Assembly (NCBI RefSeq): GCF_003755185.1
Contig: NZ_RKIC01000011.1
Span: forward strand, 186,001 to 250,000
Length of the DNA: 64,000 nt
From: Frigoribacterium sp. PhB24
Lineage (GTDB): Bacteria; Actinomycetota; Actinomycetes; Actinomycetales; Microbacteriaceae
Reading direction: 5' to 3'
The position numbers and the translations under genes are program-made. Position 1 is the stretch's first letter, and every line of letters begins with the position of its first letter. The notes beneath the pieces are model-generated. The model was not told the origin of the DNA. It worked only from the letters and a program-made list of their open reading frames with translations, and searched no databases. Of this stretch, positions 39,538 to 48,720 are shown piece after piece.

Positions 39538-40134
39538 GTGCCTCGACGCAAGCGCGGCTCCGGCGGCGCGCCCGCCGGTTCGGGCGCGAGTGATCGCGGA
39601 CGCGGCGAGCAGCGGCTCAGCGACGCGCGACTCGGCTCGGGTACCGGGCGCAGCGCGGCCGAGTGGTTCGCACGGCTCGACGCCGCCGGGGCGACGCGCC
39701 TGTCCCACGAACAGATCTCGCGCCTCCTGGTCGACGAGTTCGAGGTCGCGCCCTGGTGGGCCGAGGGCGTCACGGTGCGGTACGAGCAAGAACGCGGCGT
39801 CGAGCCGCCGGGGCGTCAGCCCGACGGGACGTACGCGGTCACCGTCGGACGCAGTCTGCGGGGCGCCCCGCTCGAGCTGCTCGACCTCGCGGTCGACCGG
39901 TTCGCGCGCTACGCGGGTGGAGGGCCCGCCGTCGTGGCCCGGTCGGGCGCCCAGCCGACCGCCGACTGGGCCCTCGCGCACGGCGAGTCCCTGCGCCTGC
40001 GGGTGGTGCCGACCGAGGGGCCGAAGTGCTCGGTCTCGTTGACGCAGGGCGACCTCCGGCTGCCCGAACGCGTCCAGCCCGTGAAAGAGGGGTTGACGCG
40101 AGCGTTCGGCGTCATGACCGATCGCCAGAACTGA
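39538..40134 (+). CDS. Conserved hypothetical protein (DUF4287-like N-terminal region)
   Basis: A 198-residue cytoplasmic protein starting at GTG 39538, three bases after rsmA. A basic Gly/Ser-rich tail (about 35 residues) leads to SAAEWFARLDAAGATRLSHEQI then VAPWWAEGVTVRYEQERGVEPPG, a block I associate with the DUF4287 family. The second half (LRLRVVPTEGPKCSVSLTQGDL) looks like an SRPBCC-type fold end. Function unknown; it sits between rsmA and ispE, likely in the same operon. One repeat copy (39719-39728) codes for Ser-Arg-Leu-Leu in the conserved part. Confidence 0.65.
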   Translation: MPRRKRGSGGAPAGSGASDRGRGEQRLSDARLGSGTGRSAAEWFARLDAAGATRLSHEQISRLLVDEFEVAPWWAEGVTVRYEQERGVEPPGRQPDGTYAVTVGRSLRGAPLELLDLAVDRFARYAGGGPAVVARSGAQPTADWALAHGESLRLRVVPTEGPKCSVSLTQGDLRLPERVQPVKEGLTRAFGVMTDRQN

Positions 40135-40147
40135 CTAGGTTGGAACC

Positions 40148-41086
40148 ATGACGTCCGTGGCCGCCCCGATCGTGGTCCACACGCGTGCTCCCGGCAAGAT
40201 CAACGTCTTCCTCGCCGTCGGTGATCTGCAGGACGACGGGTACCACGACCTCGCGACCGCCTACCAGGCCGTCTCCCTCTACGAAGACGTCCGCGCCCGC
40301 CATGCCGACGGGTTCACCATCGACGTCACGGGCGGTCCGTCGATCGACGTGTCGGGTGTGCCGACCGACGGGTCCAACCTCGCGATCAAGGCCGCGCGCC
40401 TGCTGGCCGAGACGACCGGCTACACCGGCGGAGTCGCGCTGAGCGTCGACAAGGCCGTGCCGGTCGCCGGCGGCATGGGGGGCGGTTCGGCCGACGCGGC
40501 CGCGACGCTGCTCGCCTGCGACACCCTCTGGGGCACCGGCGTCGGTCGCGACGAACTGCTGCGGCTCTCGGCCCGACTCGGTGCCGACGTCCCGTTCGCG
40601 TTCGCGGGTGGTACCGCGATCGGCACCGGGCGCGGTGACGAACTCAGTCCGGCCCTGGCCAAGGGGCAGTTCCAGTGGGTGCTCGCCGTCGCCGACGTCG
40701 GCCTCTCGACTCCCCGCGTCTACGACGAACTCGATGCCCACCGGCTGCGACACCAGAGCGAGATCCGGTCCGTGCGGCACCCCGTCGTCGACGCCGGCGT
40801 CCTCCAGGCCCTCCGGGCGGGCGATGCGGGCATGCTGGCCGACACCATGCACAACGACCTGCAGGCGCCCGCACTGCACCTTCAACCGGGCCTGGCCGAC
40901 GTCCTCGAGCTCGGTGAGGGCAACGGCGCCCTGGCAGGCATCGTGTCGGGCTCCGGCCCGACCGTGGCGTTCCTCGCACCCGATCTCGACGGCGCGCTCG
41001 AGCTGCAGATCGCGCTGAGCGCCGCCCGCCTCACGGTCGTGCGGGCCACGGGTCCCGTGCACGGCGCCCGCGTCGTCACCGACTGA
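40148..41086 (+). CDS. ispE: 4-diphosphocytidyl-2-C-methyl-D-erythritol kinase
   Basis: A 312-residue GHMP kinase of the non-mevalonate isoprenoid pathway. The N-terminal [13 protein letters not shown], the ATP loop [18 protein letters not shown] and the C-terminal [10 protein letters not shown] are the three GHMP motifs. TAGGTT (40136-40141) lies 6 nt before the ATG, so the gene has its own leaderless promoter as well as possible read-through from rsmA. It is convergent with a membrane glycosyltransferase-like gene 27 bp away; the gap is too short for a separate terminator. Confidence 0.95.
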   Translation: MTSVAAPIVVHTRAPGKINVFLAVGDLQDDGYHDLATAYQAVSLYEDVRARHADGFTIDVTGGPSIDVSGVPTDGSNLAIKAARLLAETTGYTGGVALSVDKAVPVAGGMGGGSADAAATLLACDTLWGTGVGRDELLRLSARLGADVPFAFAGGTAIGTGRGDELSPALAKGQFQWVLAVADVGLSTPRVYDELDAHRLRHQSEIRSVRHPVVDAGVLQALRAGDAGMLADTMHNDLQAPALHLQPGLADVLELGEGNGALAGIVSGSGPTVAFLAPDLDGALELQIALSAARLTVVRATGPVHGARVVTD

Positions 41087-41113
41087 CGCCTCGGGCCCGC
41101 AGCATGGCGGGGT

Positions 41114-42787
41114 TCAGCGCTCGTACTTGAGCACGTTCGTGCGGGTGAGGTGCCACTCGTCGGCGACGTGGAAACCCTTCGCGGCGAGGTCGGCGGTGAC
41201 GCGGGGGCGCCAGTCCTGCTTGTCGCTCGTGATCAGCCAGACCACGTCGAGGTCGTCCGTGCGGTCGATGACGTCCTCGAGCGGGTACTGGACCTCCCAC
41301 AGGCCGCCCGTCTCGGCCGCAGGGGTCTCGAGCGTGAAGTCCGACATGCCTTCGAACGCCGCGGGGTAGGTGTTCTCGATGATGCGCGACGTGGCCTTCG
41401 GATGCCGACGTACGGGGCCGAAGACGACGCCCTCGTCCGTGCCGGCGGGTTCGAGCGCCCGTTGCTCGCGGACGAGGTCGGCCACCTGGTTCCACGCGGC
41501 GGAGTCCTTGGCCTCGGGCTGCCGCTGGCGCTCCCAGGTCGGGGCGGTGAGCACCACGGCGAGCAGCAGCACGAGCGCGATCACACGCCGCCAGGGGATG
41601 GCGGCGACCGCGACGGCCATCATGATCGCGACGGCCGGGGTGCCGAAGGTGAGGTAGCGCGGCGAGTAGAGCGGCTCGGTCACGAGCGAGACGCCCACGA
41701 GACCGACGGTGGGGACGATCATCCACGGCAGGACGACCGCGACGAGGCCTCGGGCGCGGGGCACGAGACCGGCGACCACGACGACCAGGCTGGCGACGAC
41801 CAGCATCCAGCCGAACACGGCGAAACGGTCGTTCTGGTAGAACCACTGCGTCGTCAGCACCTGGTTGATCGTGGCGAAGCTCAGTCGGTCGAGCCAGCCG
41901 ACCTGGCCGCTCTGCTCGGACGTGAAGTACACGACGGGCAGGCTCGCGAGAGCGGCGACGGCGGCACCGGCGAACCAGCCGACGAACGAGCCGCGCGCAC
42001 CGTGCGGTCCGCCGACGAGCGGGGCCGGGGCCGGGGCCGGGGCGTCACGCGCCCCCGCCACCGACCCGGCGGAGGCGCGGAGGCGTCGCTCGCGTCGCCA
42101 CTGCACCAGCATGGTCACGCCGTGCCCCACCACGACGAAGGCGACGTACAGGAAGAACAGCACCGAGACGACGGCGAGCACGGCGTAGGCGACCCACCAG
42201 CGCACCGCCGAAGCGCGGGTCCGGGTCTCGCCCACCTGGGCGGTGCGGCGCGAGGCGGTGACGAGCACGAGGGTCAGGGCGACGGCGAACAGCGCCGAGA
42301 AGGCGTACGAACGGCCCTCGCCGCCCATCCAGGTCACGCGGGGGATCAGGCAGAACAGCAGGCCGGCGACCACGGCCGTCCGGCGGTCGGCCAGGGTGCG
42401 CGCCAGCACGACCGTGAGCGCGGCCGCGAGCCCCGTGACGATCGTGCTGGGCACCCGGAGCGAGATCGGCGAGTACGGGAAGACGTCGAACCACAGGTGC
42501 ATGAACGCGTAGTAGGTCGCGTGCACGAGGTCGACGGTCTGGATCATCTGCCAGAGCTGACCCCAGCTGCGCGTGGCCGAGATCACCGTCGCGGCCTCGT
42601 CGTACCAGACGGACGGCACCCAGAGGAAGGCGCCTGAGATGACGGCCGCCAGCACGCCGATCAGCAGGGCGTCCAGATGACGCCGGTGCCGGAGGCGCGC
42701 GAGGGTCGTGCCCCGCACGGCGTCGGACGTCGTGGGTACAGTGGGCGCGGTCGATCGACCGTCGGCCGGATGCAGGAGGTTCGTCAT
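41114..42787 (-). CDS. GT-C-type membrane glycosyltransferase-like protein
   Basis: A 557-residue polytopic protein. After a 40-residue cytoplasmic tail, TM1 leads to SVWYDEAATVISATRSW, whose Asp-Glu pair in the first outer loop is the catalytic acid site of GT-C enzymes (GT39/GT83-like). About ten further helices and a soluble C-terminal domain (YPLEDVIDRTDDLDVVWLIT) follow. Donor is probably a polyprenyl-phosphate sugar; the acceptor is unknown. Its ATG (42785-42787) overlaps the ATG of the divergent moeB-like gene in the tetranucleotide CATG. Confidence 0.72.
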   Translation of the reverse strand: MTNLLHPADGRSTAPTVPTTSDAVRGTTLARLRHRRHLDALLIGVLAAVISGAFLWVPSVWYDEAATVISATRSWGQLWQMIQTVDLVHATYYAFMHLWFDVFPYSPISLRVPSTIVTGLAAALTVVLARTLADRRTAVVAGLLFCLIPRVTWMGGEGRSYAFSALFAVALTLVLVTASRRTAQVGETRTRASAVRWWVAYAVLAVVSVLFFLYVAFVVVGHGVTMLVQWRRERRLRASAGSVAGARDAPAPAPAPLVGGPHGARGSFVGWFAGAAVAALASLPVVYFTSEQSGQVGWLDRLSFATINQVLTTQWFYQNDRFAVFGWMLVVASLVVVVAGLVPRARGLVAVVLPWMIVPTVGLVGVSLVTEPLYSPRYLTFGTPAVAIMMAVAVAAIPWRRVIALVLLLAVVLTAPTWERQRQPEAKDSAAWNQVADLVREQRALEPAGTDEGVVFGPVRRHPKATSRIIENTYPAAFEGMSDFTLETPAAETGGLWEVQYPLEDVIDRTDDLDVVWLITSDKQDWRPRVTADLAAKGFHVADEWHLTRTNVLKYER

Positions 42788-44069
42788 GTCGTCTCTTCCC
42801 CCTCTCGGCGGATCTCGGGCGCGACACGGTGGTGACGCGCCCGGGGCGGCCGTGCGCGACGGTGGCGCGCACGGTGCCGACGTGCGCGACGGTGGACACG
42901 GCGGCGACCCCGCCGAGGGCGAACGCTACTCGCGGAGCGTCCGTCTGCCGGGGTTCGGTCTGGGCTCCCAGGGGCGCCTGGTGGCGTCGAGGGTGCTGGT
43001 GGTCGGGGCCGGCGGGCTGGGCGCGCCGGTGATCCAATATCTCGCAGCCTCGGGTGTGGGAACCCTGGGAATCGTCGACGACGACGCCGTCGATCTGTCG
43101 AACCTACAACGCCAGGTACTGTTCCGCCCTGACCAGGTGGGCTTCCCCAAGGCTCGCGCCGCCGCCGACTGGGTGCGCGCCGCCAACCCCGACGTGACCG
43201 TCGTCGCCCACCCCGTCCGGCTGAGCGAGCGCACCGCCGACCTGCTGGACGACTACGACCTGGTGGTCGACGGCAGCGACTCCTTCGACACCTGCTATCT
43301 CGTGGCGGACGCGGCGGCCGCGCGGGGCCTGCCGGTCGTCTGGGGCAGCGTCAACCGGTGGGACGGCCAGTTCAGCGTCTTCTGGGACGACGCCCCCGAC
43401 GGCCGGGCGGTCGACTACCGTGACCTGCACCCCGCCCCGCCCGCGTCGGGCTGGGACGAGTCCTGTGCCGACGTCGGCGTCCTCGGACCGCTGTGCGGAA
43501 CGGTGGGCGCGGGCATGGCCGGCGAGGTCGTGAAGCTGCTCACGGGGCTCGGGGAGCCCCTGCTCGGCCGGGTCGTGACCGTCGACGCCCTGGGCGGCAC
43601 CTGGCGCGAGAGTCGGCTGGCGCGGGCCGCGCACCGGGTCGAGGCCCGGGCCACGGTGAACGCCGCGCGCCGCGCCTCCTCGTCCTCGGCTGCCGGTGCG
43701 TCGGCGGCCACCGCCGGGGGGCCGTCGCGCGGACGCGGCGTCGGCCCCGACGTCGACGCCGACGAGCTGTCGACCCTGCTGGAGGCGCGCGCGGCCGGTG
43801 ACGCCACCTTCACCCTGCTCGACGTGCGAGAGGTCGACGAGCACGACTTCGCCCACATCACGGGTGACGTGCAGGCTCCCGGCTACGGCACGCGCACCCG
43901 TCAGCGGCCCGAGCTCGATCCGGGGCACCGGGTGGTCGTCTACTGCGCCCGGGGCCCGCGTGCCCGGGCCGCCGCCGACCTGCTGGCGGGCGACGGGTTC
44001 GACGTGTCGGTCCTGCACGGCGGCATGCTCGGGTGGCAGCTCGCCCAGGGGACGCCCACGCGACCTTAG
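42786..44069 (+). CDS. moeB: MoeB/ThiF adenylyltransferase fused to rhodanese
   Basis: A 427-residue fusion that adenylates the C-terminal Gly-Gly of MoaD and probably supplies sulfur for molybdopterin. E1-like domain: RYSRSVRLPGFG, the ATP loop VLVVGAGGLGAPVIQYL, DLSNLQRQVLF, VVDGSDSFDT. C-terminal rhodanese: LLDVREVDEHDFAHI and the active-site loop YCARGPRAR. The first 45 residues are Gly/Asp-rich and coded by 15-bp direct repeats (42851-42865 and 42881-42895). ATG 42786 has AGGAGG at 42774-42779. A linker of Arg-Ala-Ser-Ser residues holds one genome-repeat copy (43671). Partner moaD lies convergent, 12 bp downstream. Confidence 0.9.
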   Translation: MSSLPPLGGSRARHGGDAPGAAVRDGGAHGADVRDGGHGGDPAEGERYSRSVRLPGFGLGSQGRLVASRVLVVGAGGLGAPVIQYLAASGVGTLGIVDDDAVDLSNLQRQVLFRPDQVGFPKARAAADWVRAANPDVTVVAHPVRLSERTADLLDDYDLVVDGSDSFDTCYLVADAAAARGLPVVWGSVNRWDGQFSVFWDDAPDGRAVDYRDLHPAPPASGWDESCADVGVLGPLCGTVGAGMAGEVVKLLTGLGEPLLGRVVTVDALGGTWRESRLARAAHRVEARATVNAARRASSSSAAGASAATAGGPSRGRGVGPDVDADELSTLLEARAAGDATFTLLDVREVDEHDFAHITGDVQAPGYGTRTRQRPELDPGHRVVVYCARGPRARAAADLLAGDGFDVSVLHGGMLGWQLAQGTPTRP

Positions 44070-44080
44070 GCGGGCAGGCC

Positions 44081-44398
44081 TCAGCCGCCGGCGAAGGGTG
44101 GCATGACGTCGATCACCGTGCCGTCGGGCACGAGCTGCTCGCGGTCACGTGTGGTGAGGCCGTCGACGAGGAACGAGCAGCGCAGCAGCACGTCGCGGAA
44201 GTCCGCGGCCGACACGCCTTCGACGGGGCGGACCTCGGTCAGGAGGCGCCCGATCGTGGGGCGTTCGCCGGCGGGGACGTCGACGCGCTGTTCGTCGCGG
44301 CCCACGGCGGTGCGGGCGGCTGCGAAGAAGCGCAGCGTCGCCGAGACAGGGGCCGACGCGCCCTCGTCGACGGTGGTGTCGGGGTGGGTCGTCGTCAT
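44081..44398 (-). CDS. moaD: MoaD, molybdopterin synthase sulfur carrier
   Basis: A 105-residue ubiquitin-like small subunit of molybdopterin synthase. It has a 20-residue non-conserved N-terminus, then ATLRFFAAARTAVG, a beta-grasp body, and the functional C-terminus DVMPPFAGG whose terminal Gly-Gly becomes a thiocarboxylate. It starts one base after the moaA stop, so moaA-moaD are co-translated; moaE is 15 kb away, after moeA-moaC-mog. Confidence 0.93.
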   Translation of the reverse strand: MTTTHPDTTVDEGASAPVSATLRFFAAARTAVGRDEQRVDVPAGERPTIGRLLTEVRPVEGVSAADFRDVLLRCSFLVDGLTTRDREQLVPDGTVIDVMPPFAGG

Positions 44399-44399
44399 C

Positions 44400-45494
44400 T
44401 CAGCCTCCGATGGCGCTCATGGTGCGTTCGGGCTGCACGAAGTCGGGGTCGTCGATGCCGTGGCCCGAGGGTTTGGCCCACATGGCGCCGCGCCAGGCGT
44501 CGGCCAGTTCGAGGTCGCTCGCCCCGCTGCGCAGCAGATCGCGCAGGCCGGTCTCGCCGCCGCTGAACAGGCAACTGCGGATGCCGCCCTCGGCCGTCAT
44601 GCGGGTCCGGCGGCAGTCGGCGCAGAACGGCTCGCTGACCGAGGCGATGATGCCGACCCGGCCGGTCAGGTCGGCGTCGTCACCCCGCCCGACGGCGTCG
44701 AACAGCTCGGCGGGCGCGCCGTCGCGGAGGACGTCGGCAGGGCTGAGGTCGAACCGGGTGGCGATCAACGAGTGGATGTCGCGTGACGTGACGAAGGAGG
44801 CGCGGTCCCAGCTGCGGTCGGCGTCCAACGGCATCTGTTCGATGAAGCGCAGCTCGTGGCCGCCGCGCAGCGCCCAGGCGAGCAGGTCGGGGGCCTCGTG
44901 GTCGTTGACCCCGGGCAGGAGCACCGCGTTGATCTTGACCGGCGTGAGGCCGGCAGCGGCCGCGGCGTCGACGCCGGCGAGCACCTTGTCGAGGAACGGG
45001 CGACGCGAGACCTTCATGAAGGTCTCGGCGTGCAGCGAGTCGAGCGACACGTTGACCCGGTCGAGCCCGGCGTCGGCGAGGGCCTGGGCGCGGTGCGCCA
45101 GGCCGATGGCGTTCGTGGTCAGCGAGACCTCGGGCCGCGGCTCGATGGCGGCGACCCGTCGCACGATGTCGATCAGGTCCGCGCGCAGCAGGGGCTCGCC
45201 GCCGGTGAACCGCACCTGGCGGATGCCGAGGTCCCGCACGCCGATGCCGACCAGCCGCACGATCTCGTCGGCGTCGAGCGCCTGCTCACGGGGGAGCGCC
45301 GGCAGGCCCTCGGCCGGCATGCAGTAGGTACAGCGCAGGTTGCACTTGTCGGTCAGCGAGACCCGCAGGTCGGTCGCGGTCCGACCGAAGCGGTCGAGCA
45401 GTCCCGGTGCCACGTCGTTCGTCGGCCGCGGGGGCAGCAGGGCGTCGGCGGAGGCCCGGCCGGGCATGGTGGGCAGTCCGAGCGAGACGGTCAT
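44400..45494 (-). CDS. moaA: GTP 3',8-cyclase MoaA
   Basis: A 364-residue radical-SAM enzyme starting molybdopterin synthesis from GTP. The N-terminal cluster motif CNLRCTYC (in SLTDKCNLRCTYCMP), GGEPLL, SLDSL and the C-terminal cluster FCADCRRTRMTAEGGIRSC are complete, and the protein ends in Gly-Gly as MoaA should. It releases 5'-deoxyadenosine, a possible substrate for the phosphorylase at 56135. It is divergent from the TOBE regulator; the 147-bp gap probably holds both promoters. One repeat copy (44795) lies at the Asp-Arg-Ala-Ser stretch DRASF. Confidence 0.95.
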   Translation of the reverse strand: MTVSLGLPTMPGRASADALLPPRPTNDVAPGLLDRFGRTATDLRVSLTDKCNLRCTYCMPAEGLPALPREQALDADEIVRLVGIGVRDLGIRQVRFTGGEPLLRADLIDIVRRVAAIEPRPEVSLTTNAIGLAHRAQALADAGLDRVNVSLDSLHAETFMKVSRRPFLDKVLAGVDAAAAAGLTPVKINAVLLPGVNDHEAPDLLAWALRGGHELRFIEQMPLDADRSWDRASFVTSRDIHSLIATRFDLSPADVLRDGAPAELFDAVGRGDDADLTGRVGIIASVSEPFCADCRRTRMTAEGGIRSCLFSGGETGLRDLLRSGASDLELADAWRGAMWAKPSGHGIDDPDFVQPERTMSAIGG

Positions 45495-45641
45495 CCGTCG
45501 AGGTTAGGCCCGCGGGGCCGAACGCGCGGTGTCCGGCTTTCATGACCCGCGCCTCCGTTCGTTCTCCGGCGTGCGCCACGAGGCATCCCGAGACGGCCAT
45601 CCGACGAGCGCCTCCGCGCCTTCGGAACTAAGGTGGCTCTC

Positions 45642-46046
45642 ATGTCGCAGATACGGATCAAGGACGCCGCGGCGTTCCTCGGAGTGAGCGACGACACCGT
45701 CCGTCGCTGGATCGACCTCGGGCTGCTCGAGAGCGTCAAGGACGACGCCGGGCGCGGCGTGGTCGACGGACTCGCTCTCGCGACGCTGGCCCGCAAGAAC
45801 GCCGTGCTGCCCGCCGATCCGTCCGAGGTGGGGCGCTCGGCCCGCAACCGCCTGGTGGGCGTCGTCACCGAGATCACCGCCGACCGGGTCATGGCTCAGG
45901 TCGAGCTGCAGTGCGGTCCGCACCGCATCGTCTCGCTGATGAGCAGCGAGGCCGTCCGCGAGCTGGGCCTCGAACCCGGATCGGTCGCCGTCGCCGTCGT
46001 GAAGGCCACGACGGTCATCATCGAGACCCCCGGCGCGAGGGCCTGA
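45642..46046 (+). CDS. HTH-TOBE molybdate-responsive regulator
   Basis: A 134-residue protein with an excisionase/MerR-like helix-turn-helix ([22 protein letters not shown]) and a C-terminal single Mop/TOBE domain ([21 protein letters not shown] then [10 protein letters not shown]) that binds molybdate. It is a small, single-TOBE relative of ModE and probably regulates modABC and the divergent moaA. TAAGGT (45629-45634) ends 7 nt before the ATG, so it is leaderless. It is followed by modA after 3 bp, forming a regulator-modABC operon. Confidence 0.88.
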   Translation: MSQIRIKDAAAFLGVSDDTVRRWIDLGLLESVKDDAGRGVVDGLALATLARKNAVLPADPSEVGRSARNRLVGVVTEITADRVMAQVELQCGPHRIVSLMSSEAVRELGLEPGSVAVAVVKATTVIIETPGARA

Positions 46047-46049
46047 CCC

Positions 46050-46865
46050 ATGACACGAACCCCGAAGACCGTCGCCGTCCTGGCCGGTGCGACGGTGCTC
46101 GCCGCGGCCCTCGCCCTGACCGGCTGCTCCGGCTCGGCCGGCGACACGCCCACGAGTGCGGCCCCGACCACGTCGACCGACGCCCTCGAGGGCTCGATCA
46201 CGGTCTACGCCGCCGCGTCGCTCACGACGACGTTCACCGAGCTGGCCGACGAGTTCGAGAAGGCCCACCCCGGCACGACGGTCGAGCTGACCTTCGCGGG
46301 CTCGTCCGACCTCGTCACGCAGATCACCGAGGGCGCTCCCGCGGACGTCTTCGCCTCGGCCGACGAGAAGAACATGGCCAAGCTGACCGACGCCGGCCTC
46401 GTCGAACCGTCGGCCCCCGTGGACTTCGCGACCAACGTCCTCACCATCGCGGTGCCGCCGTCGAACCCGGCCGGCGTCACCGACTTCGCCGATCTCGCGA
46501 AGCCCGGCGTGAAGACCGTGACCTGCGCGGCCCAGGTGCCCTGCGGCGCCGCGACCGTCGCGGTCGAGCAGGCCACCGGGGTGACGATCTCGCCGGTCAG
46601 CGAAGAATCGTCGGTGACGGACGTGCTCGGCAAGGTCACGTCGGGCGAAGCCGACGCCGGCCTGGTCTACGTGACCGACGTGGCGGCGGCGGGCGACGGC
46701 GTCGAGGGCATCGAGTTCCCCGAGGCGGACCAGGCCGTCAACACGTATCCGATCGCCCCCGTGGTCGACACGGCGAACCCCGAGGTCGCGCGGGCGTTCG
46801 TCGCCTTCGTCACCGGGGAGGTCGGGCGGGGCGTGTTCCGGGACGCAGGCTTCGGCACACCGTGA
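46050..46865 (+). CDS. modA: Molybdate-binding lipoprotein ModA
   Basis: A 271-residue periplasmic-binding-type lipoprotein delivering molybdate to ModBC. The signal peptide ends with the lipobox LTGC at residues 23-26; the mature protein begins the fold with [18 protein letters not shown], then [25 protein letters not shown], the usual ModA signature. The stop overlaps the modB GTG by 4 nt. Confidence 0.95.
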   Translation: MTRTPKTVAVLAGATVLAAALALTGCSGSAGDTPTSAAPTTSTDALEGSITVYAAASLTTTFTELADEFEKAHPGTTVELTFAGSSDLVTQITEGAPADVFASADEKNMAKLTDAGLVEPSAPVDFATNVLTIAVPPSNPAGVTDFADLAKPGVKTVTCAAQVPCGAATVAVEQATGVTISPVSEESSVTDVLGKVTSGEADAGLVYVTDVAAAGDGVEGIEFPEADQAVNTYPIAPVVDTANPEVARAFVAFVTGEVGRGVFRDAGFGTP

Positions 46866-47662
46866 GGTCGGTCCCGGCCTGGGTCGCGGTCGTCGCGGCG
46901 CTCGGTGCCGCCTTCGTGCTGCTGCCCCTCGTCGCCATGGTCTCGAGGGTCGACTGGGCCGAGTTCGTGCCGCTGGTCACGTCCGGGTCGTCGGTCGCCG
47001 CGTTCTGGCTCAGCCTGCGCACCTCGGTCGTCGCGACCCTGATCTGCGTGGTGCTCGGCGTGCCCATGGCGGTGGTGCTCGCCCGGACCGAGTTCTGGGG
47101 CCAGAAGGTGCTGCGGTCGCTCGTGCTGCTGCCGCTCGTGTTGCCGCCCGTCGTCGGCGGCATCGCGTTGCTCTACACCTTCGGGCGGCGCGGACTGCTC
47201 GGTCAGGCCTTCGACGCGCTCGGCGTGACCATCGCCTTCTCGACCACGGCGGTCGTGCTGGCCCAGACGTTCGTCGCCCTGCCCTTCCTGGTGCTGAGCC
47301 TCGAGGGTGCCCTGCGCACGGTGGGCACGCGTTACGAGGCCGTCGCCGCGACCCTCGGCGCGCGGCCGACGACCGTGCTGCGGCGTGTCACCCTGCCGCT
47401 CGTGCTGCCCGCTCTCGTCTCGGGTGCCGTGCTGTCGTTCGCCCGGGCTCTCGGCGAGTTCGGCGCCACGCTGACCTTCGCGGGGTCGCTGCAGGGCGTC
47501 ACGCGCACCCTGCCGCTCGAGATCTACCTGCAGCGCGAGACCGACCCCGACGCCGCTGTGGCGCTGTCGCTCGTGCTCGTCGTCGTCGCGGTCGTCGTCG
47601 TCGCCCTCGCGCACCAGGCTGGCCGGTCGTCCGGTCTCGCCACGAGGAGGCGCGGGTCGTGA
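46862..47662 (+). CDS. modB: Molybdate ABC transporter permease ModB
   Basis: A 266-residue inner-membrane permease. Helices include [19 protein letters not shown] and [19 protein letters not shown]; the EAA loop is [23 protein letters not shown] and the conserved [15 protein letters not shown] follows. The GTG start (46862) lies in GTGA with the modA stop; the 3' end overlaps modC by 4 nt. The last codons contain one copy of the genome repeat (47645-47654), whose AGGAGG also serves as the modC ribosome site. Confidence 0.95.
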   Translation: MRSVPAWVAVVAALGAAFVLLPLVAMVSRVDWAEFVPLVTSGSSVAAFWLSLRTSVVATLICVVLGVPMAVVLARTEFWGQKVLRSLVLLPLVLPPVVGGIALLYTFGRRGLLGQAFDALGVTIAFSTTAVVLAQTFVALPFLVLSLEGALRTVGTRYEAVAATLGARPTTVLRRVTLPLVLPALVSGAVLSFARALGEFGATLTFAGSLQGVTRTLPLEIYLQRETDPDAAVALSLVLVVVAVVVVALAHQAGRSSGLATRRRGS

Positions 47663-48720
47663 CGCTCGAATTCGCCGCGGTCGTCGAGTCCCGCGGCTTC
47701 GACGTCGAGCTCACCGTCGCCGAGGGCGAGACGGTGGCCGTCCTCGGCCCCAACGGCGCGGGCAAGTCGACGCTGCTGGCGCTGATGGCGGGCCTGCTGC
47801 GGCCCGACCACGGTACGGCCCGTCTGGGCGACCGGGTGCTGTTCGACGTCGACGGTCGCGGGCGCGGGTCCGCGCTCCGCCCGCACGAGCGTGGCGTCTC
47901 GCTGCTCGCCCAGGACGCCCTGCTCTTCCCTCACCTCACCGCCCTCGAGAACGTCGCGTTCGGCCCACGGAGCGCCGGGGTGTCGCGCCACGAGGCGACA
48001 CGTCGCGCGGCCGACTGGCTCGCCCGGGTCGACGCGACGGGACTCGCCGACCGCCGGCCCGCGCAGCTCTCAGGCGGGCAGGCGCAGCGCGTCGCCGTCG
48101 CGCGCGCCCTGGCGACGGGACCCGACCTGCTGCTGCTCGACGAGCCGATGGCCGCGCTGGACGTGTCGGTCGCGCCCGCCCTGCGACGGACGCTGCGCGA
48201 CGTCCTGGCGGGCCGCACCGCCGTCGTGGTCACGCACGACGTCCTCGACGCCTTCACCCTGGCCGACCGGGTGGTCGTGCTCGGGGGCGGCCGCGTCGTC
48301 GACTCCGGCCCCACGCGCGGCGTGCTCGAACGGCCGACCACGCCGTTCGCCGCCGGGCTCGCAGGTCTCGACCTGCTGACCGGCACGGCGACGGCCGACG
48401 GCGGTGTGCGGCTCGACGAGGGCACCGTGCTGGTCGCCCGCTCCGCCGACGGGCTCCCGTCGGGTGCGGCCGCGGCGGTGGCGGTCCGGCCGAGCGCCGT
48501 GCGCGTGACGACCGGGGCTCCGTCGGGCGCGACGCCGTCCGAGAACGTCCTCGACCTCGTCGTCACCGATCTCGAACCCCGCGGCGACGTCGTCCGGGTC
48601 CGCGCCGGCGACCTGTCGGCCGACGTCCTGCCGGGCACGGTCGCCACGCTCGACCTCGTGCCGGGTACGGCGGTCCGGTTCTCGTTCGACGCCGGGGACG
48701 CCGTCGCCTACCTCGTCTGA
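47659..48720 (+). CDS. modC: Molybdate ABC transporter ATPase ModC
   Basis: A 353-residue ATPase powering molybdate uptake. Walker A is GPNGAGKST, the signature LSGGQAQR, Walker B LLLLDEP, and the H-loop VVVTHD; a C-terminal TOBE-like domain ([29 protein letters not shown]) completes it. The GTG start has AGGAGG 8 nt upstream at 47645-47650, lying inside modB. It closes the regulator-modABC operon and its stop overlaps the stop of the convergent GT87-like gene by 13 bp. Confidence 0.95.
   Translation: MTLEFAAVVESRGFDVELTVAEGETVAVLGPNGAGKSTLLALMAGLLRPDHGTARLGDRVLFDVDGRGRGSALRPHERGVSLLAQDALLFPHLTALENVAFGPRSAGVSRHEATRRAADWLARVDATGLADRRPAQLSGGQAQRVAVARALATGPDLLLLDEPMAALDVSVAPALRRTLRDVLAGRTAVVVTHDVLDAFTLADRVVVLGGGRVVDSGPTRGVLERPTTPFAAGLAGLDLLTGTATADGGVRLDEGTVLVARSADGLPSGAAAAVAVRPSAVRVTTGAPSGATPSENVLDLVVTDLEPRGDVVRVRAGDLSADVLPGTVATLDLVPGTAVRFSFDAGDAVAYLV

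Noticed and set aside
45495-45641. Molybdenum cofactor riboswitch before moaA or the TOBE regulator
   Set aside because: No Moco-motif-like conserved core was recognised, and the TOBE regulator looks leaderless; regulation by protein is more likely.
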